Shown in pieces: positions 46,279 through 55,207 of a stretch of 64,000 bases of DNA. Origin of the DNA: Providencia rustigianii DSM 4541 (lineage in GTDB: Bacteria; Pseudomonadota; Gammaproteobacteria; Enterobacterales; Enterobacteriaceae); NCBI RefSeq assembly GCF_000156395.1, contig NZ_GG703821.1, forward strand, positions 125,639 through 189,638. Reading direction: 5' to 3'. The translations under genes and the position numbers were made by a program. The first letter of the stretch is position 1. Each line of letters begins with the position of its first letter. The notes beneath the pieces are model-generated. The model had not been told where the DNA came from, searched no databases, and saw only the letters and a list, made by a program, of their open reading frames with translations.

Positions 46279-47346
46279 TCGTTGATGAATAACTCAATTT
46301 AGAATGTCGAAGTAAAGAGGGCTAAATATAGCGGTCAAATCCCAGACTAGTACCAATTAAAGGTCCCTTAATCACATAGCCCTCTCTCCTTTTCCCCCAA
46401 TACAAGCAAGAAAAAAGCAAAAGGTCGCATGGTTTTTCCGTGAACAATTACTGGACAACTTTCTGTTTCCTTGACAGCTTTCAATCTCATACTGAGATTG
46501 CTTCAAATACCTCTCGTCTAATTCCTCTTAGCTGAGCCCCCATCTTTGTTCGATAGTAGAATCTTTGAGTTAGAACGAGTGATTTCTCGTGTTATGTCGA
46601 TCTATGCCTTAATTTTTCTGCCTTCAAGATACTAAAAAACGCTGTAACCCCATTGTTCCAACAATTTTCTTAGTAAGCGTTATTTACTCTGGTAACGCCA
46701 AAGCCATTTCCAGTAAACCTCAGCGAATATAATCACTTCCTTGAACACTATAAGCATGACTTTAGTGGATTATCTTCATGACTAAAAAACCGTTATAAAT
46801 ATCTTACTCATAAGCTGGCTATTGGGTGATCATGGCATGTCTATTTAAGTAGCGAAATTAACTATACCTATATTCAAATAGTATAACAAAGACACTCCGC
46901 ATTAAATACAAAATAAATAAACACTCTATTTAGATGTTACAGATTTCCACTTTTCTTGATTAGTACAATATTCACTTTAGTATTTTTAGTATTTTTAGTA
47001 TTTTTAGTATTTTTGGTGTTTTTAGTATTTATTGAGAATTGTTTGTTTTTGATAACAATCCATATATTAATATTTAATTAATTTACGTATAAAAAAAACA
47101 ATAAACCCAACAAAACCAATAAAATTAAATTTGAACTTTAATTTCAAAAAAAATTAAAATACAATATAACAATCTAAAAATTCAACAAATAACAAAACTA
47201 AAAACCAAAAAATACAAAAAGATCAGAAAAACTAAACGCTAAAATATCATTTTTTTATTATTTTGATCTTTATTTTTTTTATTTGAATATTCTATAATTC
47301 ACTTAACAGAGATGATTAAGTTAATAACATTTCACTTGAGTGACAT
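46279..47346. other. 1.07-kb non-coding stretch, possibly decayed sequence, with a 9-bp repeat tract
   Basis: No intact gene is visible on either strand. The left half (to about 46860) has higher GC than the rest, broken reading frames, and a small hairpin (CAATCTCA / TGAGATTG) near 46485. It looks like the remains of a decayed gene, but I could not identify it. The right half is extremely AT-rich, with the 9-bp tandem repeat at 46979-47032 and long A/T runs. It probably contains the promoter of the second PapB-like gene. Confidence 0.5.
46979..47032. repeat. Six tandem 9-bp repeats (AGTATTTTT)
   Basis: AGTATTTTT occurs four times without change (46979-47014), then once as GGTGTTTTT and once as AGTATTTAT. 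The tract ends 314 bases before the second PapB-like gene. Evenly spaced 9-bp T-rich repeats resemble the heptad-phased AT repeats bound by PapB, and could also vary in copy number. Confidence 0.88.
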
Positions 47347-47628
47347 ATGGAACTCTTTAATAAAGATGAGTATTTATTTAGAGAAAAACCTGGTTGGCTT
47401 GTAAAAGGAAGGGTTAATAAAGGGCATTTTAAACTACTTATTGAACTGTCACAAATACGAAGCTCTAAGAGTATTTATGCTCTTGAGGAATACCTTGTTA
47501 AAGGTAAAGAGTTAAAAGACGTATGCAATGAGTGTGATATAACGCCATCTAAATTTACTAATTCATTACGTAAATTGCAAAAAATCAGTCAGTCTGTTAT
47601 TTATGCGCTTCCTTACTATAGAGGTTAA
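47347..47628 (+). CDS. PapB-family fimbrial regulator 2 (divergent)
   Basis: This 93-residue protein has the PapB-family core: [39 protein letters not shown], with the ending YALPYYRG. It is the most divergent of the three paralogues: the CEKY and NQGYLS motifs of the others are replaced by CNEC and TPSKFT. This suggests altered DNA recognition or a different partner. GAGTGACAT precedes the ATG. Confidence 0.78.
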   Translation: MELFNKDEYLFREKPGWLVKGRVNKGHFKLLIELSQIRSSKSIYALEEYLVKGKELKDVCNECDITPSKFTNSLRKLQKISQSVIYALPYYRG

Positions 47629-47842
47629 ACTGAATTTTATATAAAAAATTATTTAGAATAATTAAAACATATTGATATGTGTTTGTTCTAGAAACGGATA
47701 TTTCATATGAAAATTTCAATCCTATTATCAGACGCTCATCAAACAAGAGAAAAGTTTTAATTATTACTTTTAAAGTTGCTTTAATTGTTAGTGATTGTTA
47801 ATTTTAAGAATATTAAACCCATGGAATAAATATAAAACAAAT

Positions 47843-48109
47843 ATGAGAGAACAATTACTTACTCAGTCGCCTTATCGACTACACCCTGGAAAAGTAGATA
47901 AAAAGCACCTTATGCTTCTTATTAATATTTCCTCAATCAGGAGTAATAAGGTAATAAATGCACTCAACGATTATTTTGTAGAGGGAAAAAAAAGAAAAGA
48001 AATATGTGAAAAACACAAAATAAACCAAGGCTATCTATCAATAAAGATAAATGAATTACAGGAAACAAGTTTAAAAGTATATAACATTTCCTATTTTATT
48101 TTAAAATAA
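47843..48109 (+). CDS. PapB-family fimbrial regulator 3
   Basis: This 88-residue PapB-like protein has the core LLINISSIRSNKVINALNDYFVEGKKRKEICEKHKINQGYLS, very close to PapB-like 1. The C-terminus (YNISYFILK) lacks the usual PYY ending and may have been altered by a late frameshift. A frame from a TTG at 47795 is longer. The ATG at 47843 gives a protein of normal family length. It lies 133 bases before the pilin gene, the position of papB in pap-type operons. Confidence 0.8.
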   Translation: MREQLLTQSPYRLHPGKVDKKHLMLLINISSIRSNKVINALNDYFVEGKKRKEICEKHKINQGYLSIKINELQETSLKVYNISYFILK

Positions 48110-48242
48110 AATAATGTTTTTTAAATAACATGAAAATTCACCTAGTGGAGTAAGCATAAAGCATATTTATTATTAACAGTGAATAAATATGTTTTCTGGT
48201 GATTCCACCCAAATAACTAACAATTTTGAAGGAGATTTTTAT

Positions 48243-48776
48243 ATGAAAAAAACACTGATTGCTATTATTTTAGGTAGTGGAGCTTTTATGGCAGCTAATG
48301 CTTCAGCTAACACGGGTACCATTAATTTTAATGGTAAAGTCACTAGTGCTACTTGTGATTTAGCTCCATCAGTAAATGGAACTCAAGTGTCAGCTATTGA
48401 TTTAGGAACTGCAACGCTAACAACCGATGCAAATGCAGTAGAGTTTCAACTAAAACCAACCGATTCTAATAGTGACTGCTTGACGAAAACAAGTGCTCGA
48501 ATTGAATGGTCAGGTCCTATGGATAGCAATGGCTTTACTAACACTGCTCAAACTAATGCCGCACAAGGATTCTATATGAATTTACGTGCAACAAACGCTA
48601 CAACAGGTAATGGCGCTGCAAATATCAAAGATACATACACTGTAATTGACTATAACCATACAGCAGCAATATCTTCATTTAACTATACAGCGCAGTTGAA
48701 AAGAAACACGAGAGCCCAACAAACCCAAGCTGGACTCTTTAATACAGAAGCGTCTTTCGTAGTTACTTATCTGTAA
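48243..48776 (+). CDS. Major fimbrial subunit (pilin) of operon 2
   Basis: This 177-residue pilin has signal peptide MKKTLIAIILGSGAFMAANASA, first cysteine in SATCDLAPS, second in SDCLTKTS, and a C-terminal ASFVVTYL strand with the penultimate tyrosine. AAGGAG lies upstream of the ATG at 48243, which is preferred over 48189. It is the first gene of the island's chaperone-usher operon and therefore likely the shaft subunit. Confidence 0.9.
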   Translation: MKKTLIAIILGSGAFMAANASANTGTINFNGKVTSATCDLAPSVNGTQVSAIDLGTATLTTDANAVEFQLKPTDSNSDCLTKTSARIEWSGPMDSNGFTNTAQTNAAQGFYMNLRATNATTGNGAANIKDTYTVIDYNHTAAISSFNYTAQLKRNTRAQQTQAGLFNTEASFVVTYL

Positions 48777-48835
48777 GTTAAATCATTATGCTGGCGAGCA
48801 TGCTTATGTATGCTCGTCATATTAATAGGTTATAT

Positions 48836-51187
48836 ATGAATAAGAAAACACATCAGCTATTTAAAATCTTACTGTTGTGTTTAGTTGGAAGTAATTCTTA
48901 TACAGCAGAAGAATTAAATCTACAATTTATACGACACAATTTTGGTCAAAACAGACAAGATATTGAAGAATTCTTTAATAACTCAACAATCTTGCCGGGT
49001 ACCTATACTTTAGATGTAACGTTAAATGGAGAGAATATAGGACGAACAAAATTAGAGATAGGTGATGATGATAAAGAATATATCTGCTTAAAAGATGAAT
49101 GGTTATCTCGCCTAGGCATTATTATCGATAAAGAGTTCTACAAAAAACATTATAATGCTCAAAGAGAGTGTTATGACATTGGAAAAGAAAAAAACAGTGT
49201 CATTAATCTGGATAACAGTTCACAGATTATCTCTTTATATATGCCTCAGGCCGCATATATAAAGAAAGATAATATTGAAAGTGAATGGGACTATGGCGAT
49301 ACTGGTTTTAATTTAAGTTACGATACTTATCTGAGTAAAAACGATGAAAACTCGACACTCTACGGTAATATGGAGGGTAATGTTAATTTTGATAAGTGGG
49401 TTCTGTATGGTCGCGGTTATAAGTACGAACATGATAAATTCACAACTGAGAATATAAATTTATCTCGTGCAATAAAATCTCTTGAAGGTGATTTAATCAT
49501 TGGTGAAACATACACAAATTCATCTCTGATGAACAGTGTCAGTTTTTACGGTGTGCAATTGCGAAGTAATAATGCAATGACACCAGAAAGACGAAGCAAC
49601 TATTCACCGATTATAAACGGGATTGCAAAAAGCAATGCCAGAGTGACTATTAAGCAAAATGGTGTTGTGCTGTACTCACAGATAGTTCCTCCTGGCCCTT
49701 TTAATATCACCAATATTAACGGTATTCGTTCAGGTGAATTATTAATGACGGTAACTGAAGAGGATGGCAGCGAACAACAAACCCGTATTCCAGTGACTTT
49801 GATTGCGAATTTACTTTCACCAGGACATTATAACTACGATTTTGCCATAGGAAATAAAGAAGCGACTTGGGAGCCTGATAATATTTTTGCATATGCAAGT
49901 ATTGATTACGGTTTCAATCTCTTCACACTAAATGCAAACTTATTATTTGATAAACATTACAGCAATGCAGGCATTGGCGCGGTAAGCTCACTTGGTGACC
50001 TAGGCGCTCTTTCCATTAGCGGGAATGTATCACGCGCAAAAAGCAAAAGCGAAACAGAACAAGGTTATAGTACATCAGTCAACTACTCAAAGAATGTAGG
50101 TGTAAATGGTAACCTGCAGATTATAGGTTATAGGTTTTCTTCAGAAGGCTATACCCAATATGCTAATTACGATTATACATCACCGAAAAAAGACAAAAAG
50201 GAAAAAGAACGTTATGAGGTCACTCTTACTCAACAATTTCCTGAGCTTGGAGGGGCTTTTTTCAGTCTTTCTGGATGGCAAAATTTATACTGGGAGGGAA
50301 GCGACATCATAGGTGCAAATGCATCATATACACAAAATATTGGTGCAGTTAATCTTTCGCTAAATAGTAGTTATTCCAAAGATGATGGAAAAAAATCTGA
50401 TTATATGTTGGGTTTAAATATTAATATTCCGTTTAACCACAATGAGCGTCGATATTATACCAACAGTGGAATGACATATAACCGTAATTCCGGTATGAGT
50501 TTTAATACGGGTGTTTCTGAAACTCTGACATCAAACTTTAACTATAATGTTAATGCGACTAAATCAAGAGATAATGAGGGTATATCATTAACGACAAACT
50601 ATACATCTAGTATGTTCAGAACCTCTGCATCTGTGTCTAAAAACCGTCATAGCACAAACGCTTCCGCTCAAATTGGAGGCTCAATTATTGGTGTGAAAGA
50701 CGGTGGCATTATGTTGACTAGTATGAACAATAGCAGTATCGCTGTCGTACAAATGGATGGAATATCTGGTTATCCATTCACAAATGGCGTAGAAAGTGAC
50801 TGGCGCGGTCGTATTGCCTATCCATTGACAGCTTATATGGATAACAATATCCGAATTAATTCAGATAAATTGCCTAGCGATATTGAAATTACTGAAAATG
50901 TAGCAAATATTGTTCCAACTAATCGAGCAATAAAGCTGCATAAAGTAAAATATAAAAGTACAGCTCGGTATATTTTAAAAGTATATGACAAGAATGGTTT
51001 TGTCATTCCTATGGGAACGGTTGCTAAAAATAGCAAAGGAGACGTTATTTCCTTTGTCAATAATAATGGAATTTCAATTTTAAATATCGAAAAGGATGAT
51101 AAAAAAATATTTTTTGGTTCATGTTCCATAAATATTTCCAAACTAAAAGACAACATTTCTAAAATTCAGGAGGTACATTGTGAATAA
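48836..51187 (+). CDS. Outer-membrane usher of operon 2
   Basis: This 783-residue FimD/PapC-type usher has a signal peptide (to about residue 25), the N-terminal domain LNLQFIRHNFGQNRQDIEEFF and LPGTYTLDVTLNGENIG. The plug-region marker SNYSPIINGIAKSNARVTIKQNG (near 270) and two C-terminal cysteines (SCSINI ... VHCE) follow. It is complete but at the short end for ushers. The ATG at 48836 directly precedes the signal peptide; a frame to 48788 is longer. The stop overlaps the chaperone start by eight bases. Confidence 0.93.
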   Translation: MNKKTHQLFKILLLCLVGSNSYTAEELNLQFIRHNFGQNRQDIEEFFNNSTILPGTYTLDVTLNGENIGRTKLEIGDDDKEYICLKDEWLSRLGIIIDKEFYKKHYNAQRECYDIGKEKNSVINLDNSSQIISLYMPQAAYIKKDNIESEWDYGDTGFNLSYDTYLSKNDENSTLYGNMEGNVNFDKWVLYGRGYKYEHDKFTTENINLSRAIKSLEGDLIIGETYTNSSLMNSVSFYGVQLRSNNAMTPERRSNYSPIINGIAKSNARVTIKQNGVVLYSQIVPPGPFNITNINGIRSGELLMTVTEEDGSEQQTRIPVTLIANLLSPGHYNYDFAIGNKEATWEPDNIFAYASIDYGFNLFTLNANLLFDKHYSNAGIGAVSSLGDLGALSISGNVSRAKSKSETEQGYSTSVNYSKNVGVNGNLQIIGYRFSSEGYTQYANYDYTSPKKDKKEKERYEVTLTQQFPELGGAFFSLSGWQNLYWEGSDIIGANASYTQNIGAVNLSLNSSYSKDDGKKSDYMLGLNINIPFNHNERRYYTNSGMTYNRNSGMSFNTGVSETLTSNFNYNVNATKSRDNEGISLTTNYTSSMFRTSASVSKNRHSTNASAQIGGSIIGVKDGGIMLTSMNNSSIAVVQMDGISGYPFTNGVESDWRGRIAYPLTAYMDNNIRINSDKLPSDIEITENVANIVPTNRAIKLHKVKYKSTARYILKVYDKNGFVIPMGTVAKNSKGDVISFVNNNGISILNIEKDDKKIFFGSCSINISKLKDNISKIQEVHCE

Positions 51188-51866
51188 AATTTTGAGTATT
51201 ATCTTCCTTTGTATATGCAGCTCATTCGCGAATGCAGCATTCACTCTTGACAGTACCAGATATATTTATGATGAAGGGCAACAAAGTGTATCGGTAACCA
51301 TTAACAATGACAGTGGACATAAATATGGAGGTCAAGTATGGATTGACAACATCAATAAAAATGATGAGCAAGTATTTTTTTCTCCGAGCCCGATGGTTTT
51401 TAAGCTGAACCCAAAACAGAGTCAAATAGTTAGAATTGTTAATATCAATGATGATTTACCAAAAGATAGAGAATCGCTCTTCTGGCTTAATGTTCAAGAG
51501 ATTCCTCCTGCTGCAAAAGGGGAAGGAAGTTCATTATCTTTGGCAATCAATAGCCGTGTAAAATTAATTTATCGACCAGCAGTGCTAAAAAATGGTCGTG
51601 ACGATGCAGAAAATTCGATTAAAATTATTAATTCAGGAGCTGATACTTATCTTCAAAATACAACACCATATTATTTTGCGATTAGTGAAGTTAAAGTAAA
51701 TGGGAAACTTATTGCGCTAGACGGTGATGTAAAAGATAAATTAGGGAAGTTTGCTCCATTTTCGAAAGTTAGCCTAGGAAAAATAAATAGCAGTGATAAA
51801 ATTTCTATAACTGCATTTAATGATTATGGCGTTGCAACTAACTATAATTTAACTCGGAGTAAATAA
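51180..51866 (+). CDS. Periplasmic fimbrial chaperone of operon 2
   Basis: This 228-residue PapD-family chaperone has signal peptide ending NAA, the N-terminal strand FTLDSTRYIYDEGQQSVSVTINN, the signature loop LPKDRESLFWLNVQEIPP and domain-two start VKLIYRPA. It starts with GTG, preceded by AGGAGG at a spacing of five bases, inside the usher stop region. Unlike operon 1, a single chaperone serves the entire operon. Confidence 0.92.
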   Translation: MNKILSIIFLCICSSFANAAFTLDSTRYIYDEGQQSVSVTINNDSGHKYGGQVWIDNINKNDEQVFFSPSPMVFKLNPKQSQIVRIVNINDDLPKDRESLFWLNVQEIPPAAKGEGSSLSLAINSRVKLIYRPAVLKNGRDDAENSIKIINSGADTYLQNTTPYYFAISEVKVNGKLIALDGDVKDKLGKFAPFSKVSLGKINSSDKISITAFNDYGVATNYNLTRSK

Positions 51867-52861
51867 TGAAAATAAAATATAAGATATTATTTTTCATATT
51901 TTTCATATTTAACGGAAATATAGCATTAGCAGAATGTATCAGCGGAACAATTACAGTTCAACCCTATAATAGTGCGCATACTTTTTCATTTGACTCAAGT
52001 ATTAAGCCAAGTAGTAATATAGCACAGTACCGAATTTTAATTACTGAGAAAATTGTTTGCAAGGCAAATAAAAGCAGTTCTGCTGGAAATTATGCTGAAT
52101 TAATTCTTCGCGTAACCGCTCCATCATGTTCATATATTAATGGAGAGGGTATTGTATTCAGTTCAAATATAAACGGGCTGACATGGTTATTTCCTAGAGG
52201 TATTCCATTCAACTGTAGTAGTAAGAAAATAGAACTTCTTAGCTCAAGAACAGCGGATGCGAATGGTTATGTTACTTGGAATCCTGGAGAACTAGATTAT
52301 CGTATATTCTTAAGACAGGATAACTCATTTGATTTTAGTAAAAGTAGAACGTTTTCTGTTAATTCAATATCAGGAAGTGCTGGATTAGATGGCGGTGCAA
52401 ATATAAACTTTGTTGGGAGTTCGTTTAATTATACTTATACTAACGCAGCTACGTGTACTCTAACTGCACCTAGTGAGATAAATTTTAACACGGTAACTAC
52501 ATCTAACGTACTTGAAGGAAAATTAAATCGTAATTTAGATTTAAGAGCAGAATGCCAAAATAGAGGGGCTAGTTTAGGACTAAGTTTTAAATTCGAACCT
52601 GAGCATAAAAATATTTCTGCAAACCAGCAAGGAATATTTTACGCCAAAAACTCAACCGGTAGTCTTGGCTATAAGTTAACGAAACAAGGAGACTCCTCTA
52701 TTATTCCACTTAATGAATTTATCAAGTTGGTTGGTGAAGATAAAGTAAATATAAACGCAGGAAATACTATCAAACTATTATTAACACTTCAAAAAGGCGA
52801 TGGGAAAATAGCGACTGGTAAGGTAGAAACATTTCTAAAAATTACAATGGAACATATGTGA
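51866..52861 (+). CDS. Putative two-domain tip adhesin of operon 2
   Basis: This 331-residue protein has signal peptide ending IALA, with mature start ECISG. Its N-terminal domain (about 25-180) has four cysteines and forms the presumed binding head. The C-terminal pilin domain begins TCTLTAPSEINFN (about 195) and ends VETFLKITMEHM. Size and two-domain layout match FimH/PapG-type tip adhesins. The ligand is not predictable. The start overlaps the chaperone stop by one base (TAATG). Confidence 0.78.
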   Translation: MKIKYKILFFIFFIFNGNIALAECISGTITVQPYNSAHTFSFDSSIKPSSNIAQYRILITEKIVCKANKSSSAGNYAELILRVTAPSCSYINGEGIVFSSNINGLTWLFPRGIPFNCSSKKIELLSSRTADANGYVTWNPGELDYRIFLRQDNSFDFSKSRTFSVNSISGSAGLDGGANINFVGSSFNYTYTNAATCTLTAPSEINFNTVTTSNVLEGKLNRNLDLRAECQNRGASLGLSFKFEPEHKNISANQQGIFYAKNSTGSLGYKLTKQGDSSIIPLNEFIKLVGEDKVNINAGNTIKLLLTLQKGDGKIATGKVETFLKITMEHM

Positions 52862-53382
52862 TGAAAACTACATATAAAATAATATCCATTATATATATAT
52901 TATCGGGTCTACAGATAGCTCAAGGAGCAACCACATCAACCCAACTTCCTATTAAAACAGAGGTTAGGATTCCAACATGCCAATTAGAATTTGATGATTC
53001 AATGGATTTTTCTGCTGTCAAGGTCGATGATATTATTGCTGCACGTGCAGCCTCTAAAGAGACCGCAATCAATCTCAGGTGCGATTCCCATGTTGATAAT
53101 GTGCAACTTAAGTTTGTTCCTGGAAGCAGTAAAATATCGTCTGATAAGAAAGTGATGCACTCAGGTACTACCGGGTTAGGGTATACTTTACAGTGGTCAC
53201 GTGCAGGTGTAGGGTTTTCAGATATTCTTTTTAATACTCAGTATTCATGGAGTAATAGTGATTCTTACGAAAAGGAACTGAACGGAAAATTGATGCTGAA
53301 ACCTGTTACTTTTCCCGGTGAAACTCTAACAAAAGAGGGAAAAGTCATCTCCATAATCAATATAGAGGTTACATATGGCTAA
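52861..53382 (+). CDS. Minor fimbrial subunit of operon 2
   Basis: This 173-residue pilin-like protein has a signal peptide ending near QGA and a pilin domain with cysteines in IPTCQLEFD and LRCDSHVD. It ends in the pilin-type strand SIINIEVTYG. A GTG at 52858 adds one residue; the ATG at 52861 overlaps the adhesin stop as TGATG. Its place between the adhesin and the last gene suggests an adaptor or tip-fibrillum subunit. Confidence 0.82.
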   Translation: MKTTYKIISIIYILSGLQIAQGATTSTQLPIKTEVRIPTCQLEFDDSMDFSAVKVDDIIAARAASKETAINLRCDSHVDNVQLKFVPGSSKISSDKKVMHSGTTGLGYTLQWSRAGVGFSDILFNTQYSWSNSDSYEKELNGKLMLKPVTFPGETLTKEGKVISIINIEVTYG

Positions 53383-53902
53383 AATAGTTGCGGCGCTATT
53401 TATTTTAATTGCTACTTTAAACACTGTTTATGCATCACAAAGTGTAAAAAAGCCACTTAATGTATCTATAATACTCTCTAAGGCTCAATGTAAAATAAAC
53501 AATGGTTCAGGTGTATCTGGAAGCTATCTTTTGCCTATGATAAACACATCTGGAAAAATTGTGGGTTCCAAAAACTACACTACTGTACCCATTATGATTG
53601 ACTGCACCGCGGGAGGAAATATCAACCAGCTCGAAATTACATTCGGAGATAATTCAAATAAAAAAATAGATTCAACAACATGGTCTACGACTAACAGTAA
53701 TTTAGGAATAAGATTTAGCTGGACAAAAGACAAACAGCAAAACTTTAGTCTAGGGAGTGTACAGGATATAAATAAACCTAATTGGATGGAAGCTAGTAAG
53801 AAATTTAATGCATCAGTGGATGTATCTCCTGTTGTTCTTAATCAAAAGATACAAGGTGGTCAATATACATCTTCACTTCCTGTGACTATAACATTTATAT
53901 AA
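53375..53902 (+). CDS. Minor fimbrial subunit of operon 2 (last gene)
   Basis: This 175-residue protein has signal peptide AALFILIATLNTVYA, a pilin domain with cysteines in KAQCKINNG and MIDCTAGGN, and the terminal strand SSLPVTITFI. The start overlaps the preceding gene by eight bases. It ends 30 bases before the right direct repeat, marking the island's right border. It could be an adaptor or a terminator/anchor subunit. Confidence 0.8.
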   Translation: MAKIVAALFILIATLNTVYASQSVKKPLNVSIILSKAQCKINNGSGVSGSYLLPMINTSGKIVGSKNYTTVPIMIDCTAGGNINQLEITFGDNSNKKIDSTTWSTTNSNLGIRFSWTKDKQQNFSLGSVQDINKPNWMEASKKFNASVDVSPVVLNQKIQGGQYTSSLPVTITFI

Positions 53903-53931
53903 TTTTATTCAGATTAGGGCGACGTTTGATA

Positions 53932-54057
53932 CATGAGTATAGTGCGAATCGCTAAGACTGACTAAACAGTGCGGGATCCCCCGCACTCGACATCTTAATC
54001 ACCTTGCTGATTAGATGAATTATCCGGTTTATTCGACTTCAAAACGTGCATAAATTT
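53932..54057. repeat. Right direct repeat bounding the fimbrial island (126 bp)
   Basis: This is the right copy of the repeat at 44668-44793. It contains a remnant of the iclR 3' end (53932-53955, encoding HEYSANR and a stop), a hairpin (53967-53986) identical to that after iclR, and the native amiD 3' end. Three of the four mismatches fall in the iclR remnant: two are synonymous and one changes Gly to Ser. The fourth is just after the stop. The remnant therefore looks like the end of a once functional, slightly diverged iclR. Confidence 0.95.
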
Positions 54058-54882
54058 CGGCATATCGCGATATTTTTCAATCAGCGCCAAAGCAATTGCT
54101 TCAGTTTCCGCATCAGCTAACCCATCAATATCTCTTGGGCGAAAATGCAATTGAAATGCCCGCAGCGTTCTTTTAGTTTCAGCATCTAGCTTACCCGTTT
54201 GCGGTATCCCTGCGTACCCATAAAATTTCAAAGCTTTTTGCAGACGCAAGACATTCGCAGGCGCGTTAACCTGACGTCCAGCTAAATGCTTTGTCACCGT
54301 TTGTGGATCTGGCCATGCACCAATGCCATGCAATGCTAATGCTTGCCATGGAAATGCTCGCCCAGGATCTTGCTTACGTAATGGCGCAATATCACTGTGT
54401 CCAATCACATTTTCAGGCGGGATACCATAGCGCTGCATAATATCACTGAGTAATGGAATCAGAGCATCAATCTGAGAATCATTGAAAGGTTGCCAAATAT
54501 CCTGACCATTTTTTCTCACTAAGCCTTCATTAACGATTTCAATGCCTATCGAATTATCATTCAGACTATGATGATATTGCCAACGGCTATCTCCCGCATG
54601 CCAAGCTTTCAAACGCTCAGGAACGAGTTGTAAAATAACAGGCTGTCCATTTTTTTGTTCAGGCTGGCTCGGGATAAGATAGTGGGAACTCACCTTTCCT
54701 TTGGTCAAAATCTTAATCGAATGGGCATCATCAGAAACCGTGTAGTGCAAAACAATATACTGAATGCGCTCACTGGTATTCCGTGATGGGTGGCTTTGGT
54801 CTAGGAAGTAACCCGTTTTTGACGGTGTTGTTGAACAGCCAACGAGTAGGAATATAATAGATATCCATATCGCCCTATACAT
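53995..54882 (-). CDS. amiD: AmiD-like N-acetylmuramoyl-L-alanine amidase (lipoprotein)
   Basis: This 295-residue outer-membrane lipoprotein has lipobox LVGC with Cys16. The amidase_2 domain (about 35-190) has zinc ligands in VLHYTVSDD, IGIEIVNEG and IGHSDIAPLRKQDPGRAFPW. A peptidoglycan-binding domain follows (about 215-265, LRLQKALKFYGYAG... TLRAFQLHF). It cleaves the amide bond between muramic acid and the peptide stem, including in anhydro-muropeptides. The last 21 codons lie in the right direct repeat and are duplicated beside iclR. AAGGG precedes the start. Confidence 0.92.
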   Translation of the reverse strand: MYRAIWISIIFLLVGCSTTPSKTGYFLDQSHPSRNTSERIQYIVLHYTVSDDAHSIKILTKGKVSSHYLIPSQPEQKNGQPVILQLVPERLKAWHAGDSRWQYHHSLNDNSIGIEIVNEGLVRKNGQDIWQPFNDSQIDALIPLLSDIMQRYGIPPENVIGHSDIAPLRKQDPGRAFPWQALALHGIGAWPDPQTVTKHLAGRQVNAPANVLRLQKALKFYGYAGIPQTGKLDAETKRTLRAFQLHFRPRDIDGLADAETEAIALALIEKYRDMPKFMHVLKSNKPDNSSNQQGD

Positions 54883-55207
54883 TTGAAATGACCCTTATTC
54901 CATCTTGAATTGTCGCTCATTTAATCACACCGCTATCGATAACACTATCAAAACGTCTCTCAATAGAGGTATTAAATATAAACAAAATTTATAATAAATA
55001 ATGAAATAGGATTATCAGAAATAGAGAAAATAAAAACATTTTAGTGAAATATTTTAACCTAATAGTGTTTTTATTTACTTTATTATTTCAACCAATAAAC
55101 TCATTATATTATTACGATTAATAATATAATTAATTTTCACTATAAAAAATCACATTAATGCTATCGTAGTATATTTTAACATTAAGACTATTTGATTATT
55201 ATGCCGC
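54883..55207. other. AT-rich intergenic region between amiD and the MrpJ-like gene
   Basis: About 325 bases of very AT-rich sequence without a gene or clear hairpin. It should contain the amiD promoter on its left side. Confidence 0.5.

Larger units (their letters stand above)
44668..54057. mobile_element. Fimbrial genomic island inserted at the iclR-amiD junction
   Basis: The segment of about 9.3 kb carries an AraC-family gene, three PapB-like genes and a six-gene chaperone-usher operon, with lower GC than the flanking housekeeping genes. It is bounded by 126-bp direct repeats that duplicate the iclR and amiD 3' ends. Without one repeat plus the cargo, iclR and amiD would be convergent neighbours sharing one hairpin. 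No integrase, transposase or tRNA is present. The likely mechanism is therefore homologous recombination or a recombination-mediated duplication, and the repeats could allow loss of the island. Confidence 0.8.

Noticed and set aside
46640-46790. Transposase remnant on the minus strand
   Set aside because: A short translated stretch (YSVQGSDYI) vaguely resembles a transposase motif, but stops and lack of further similarity make the call unsupported.
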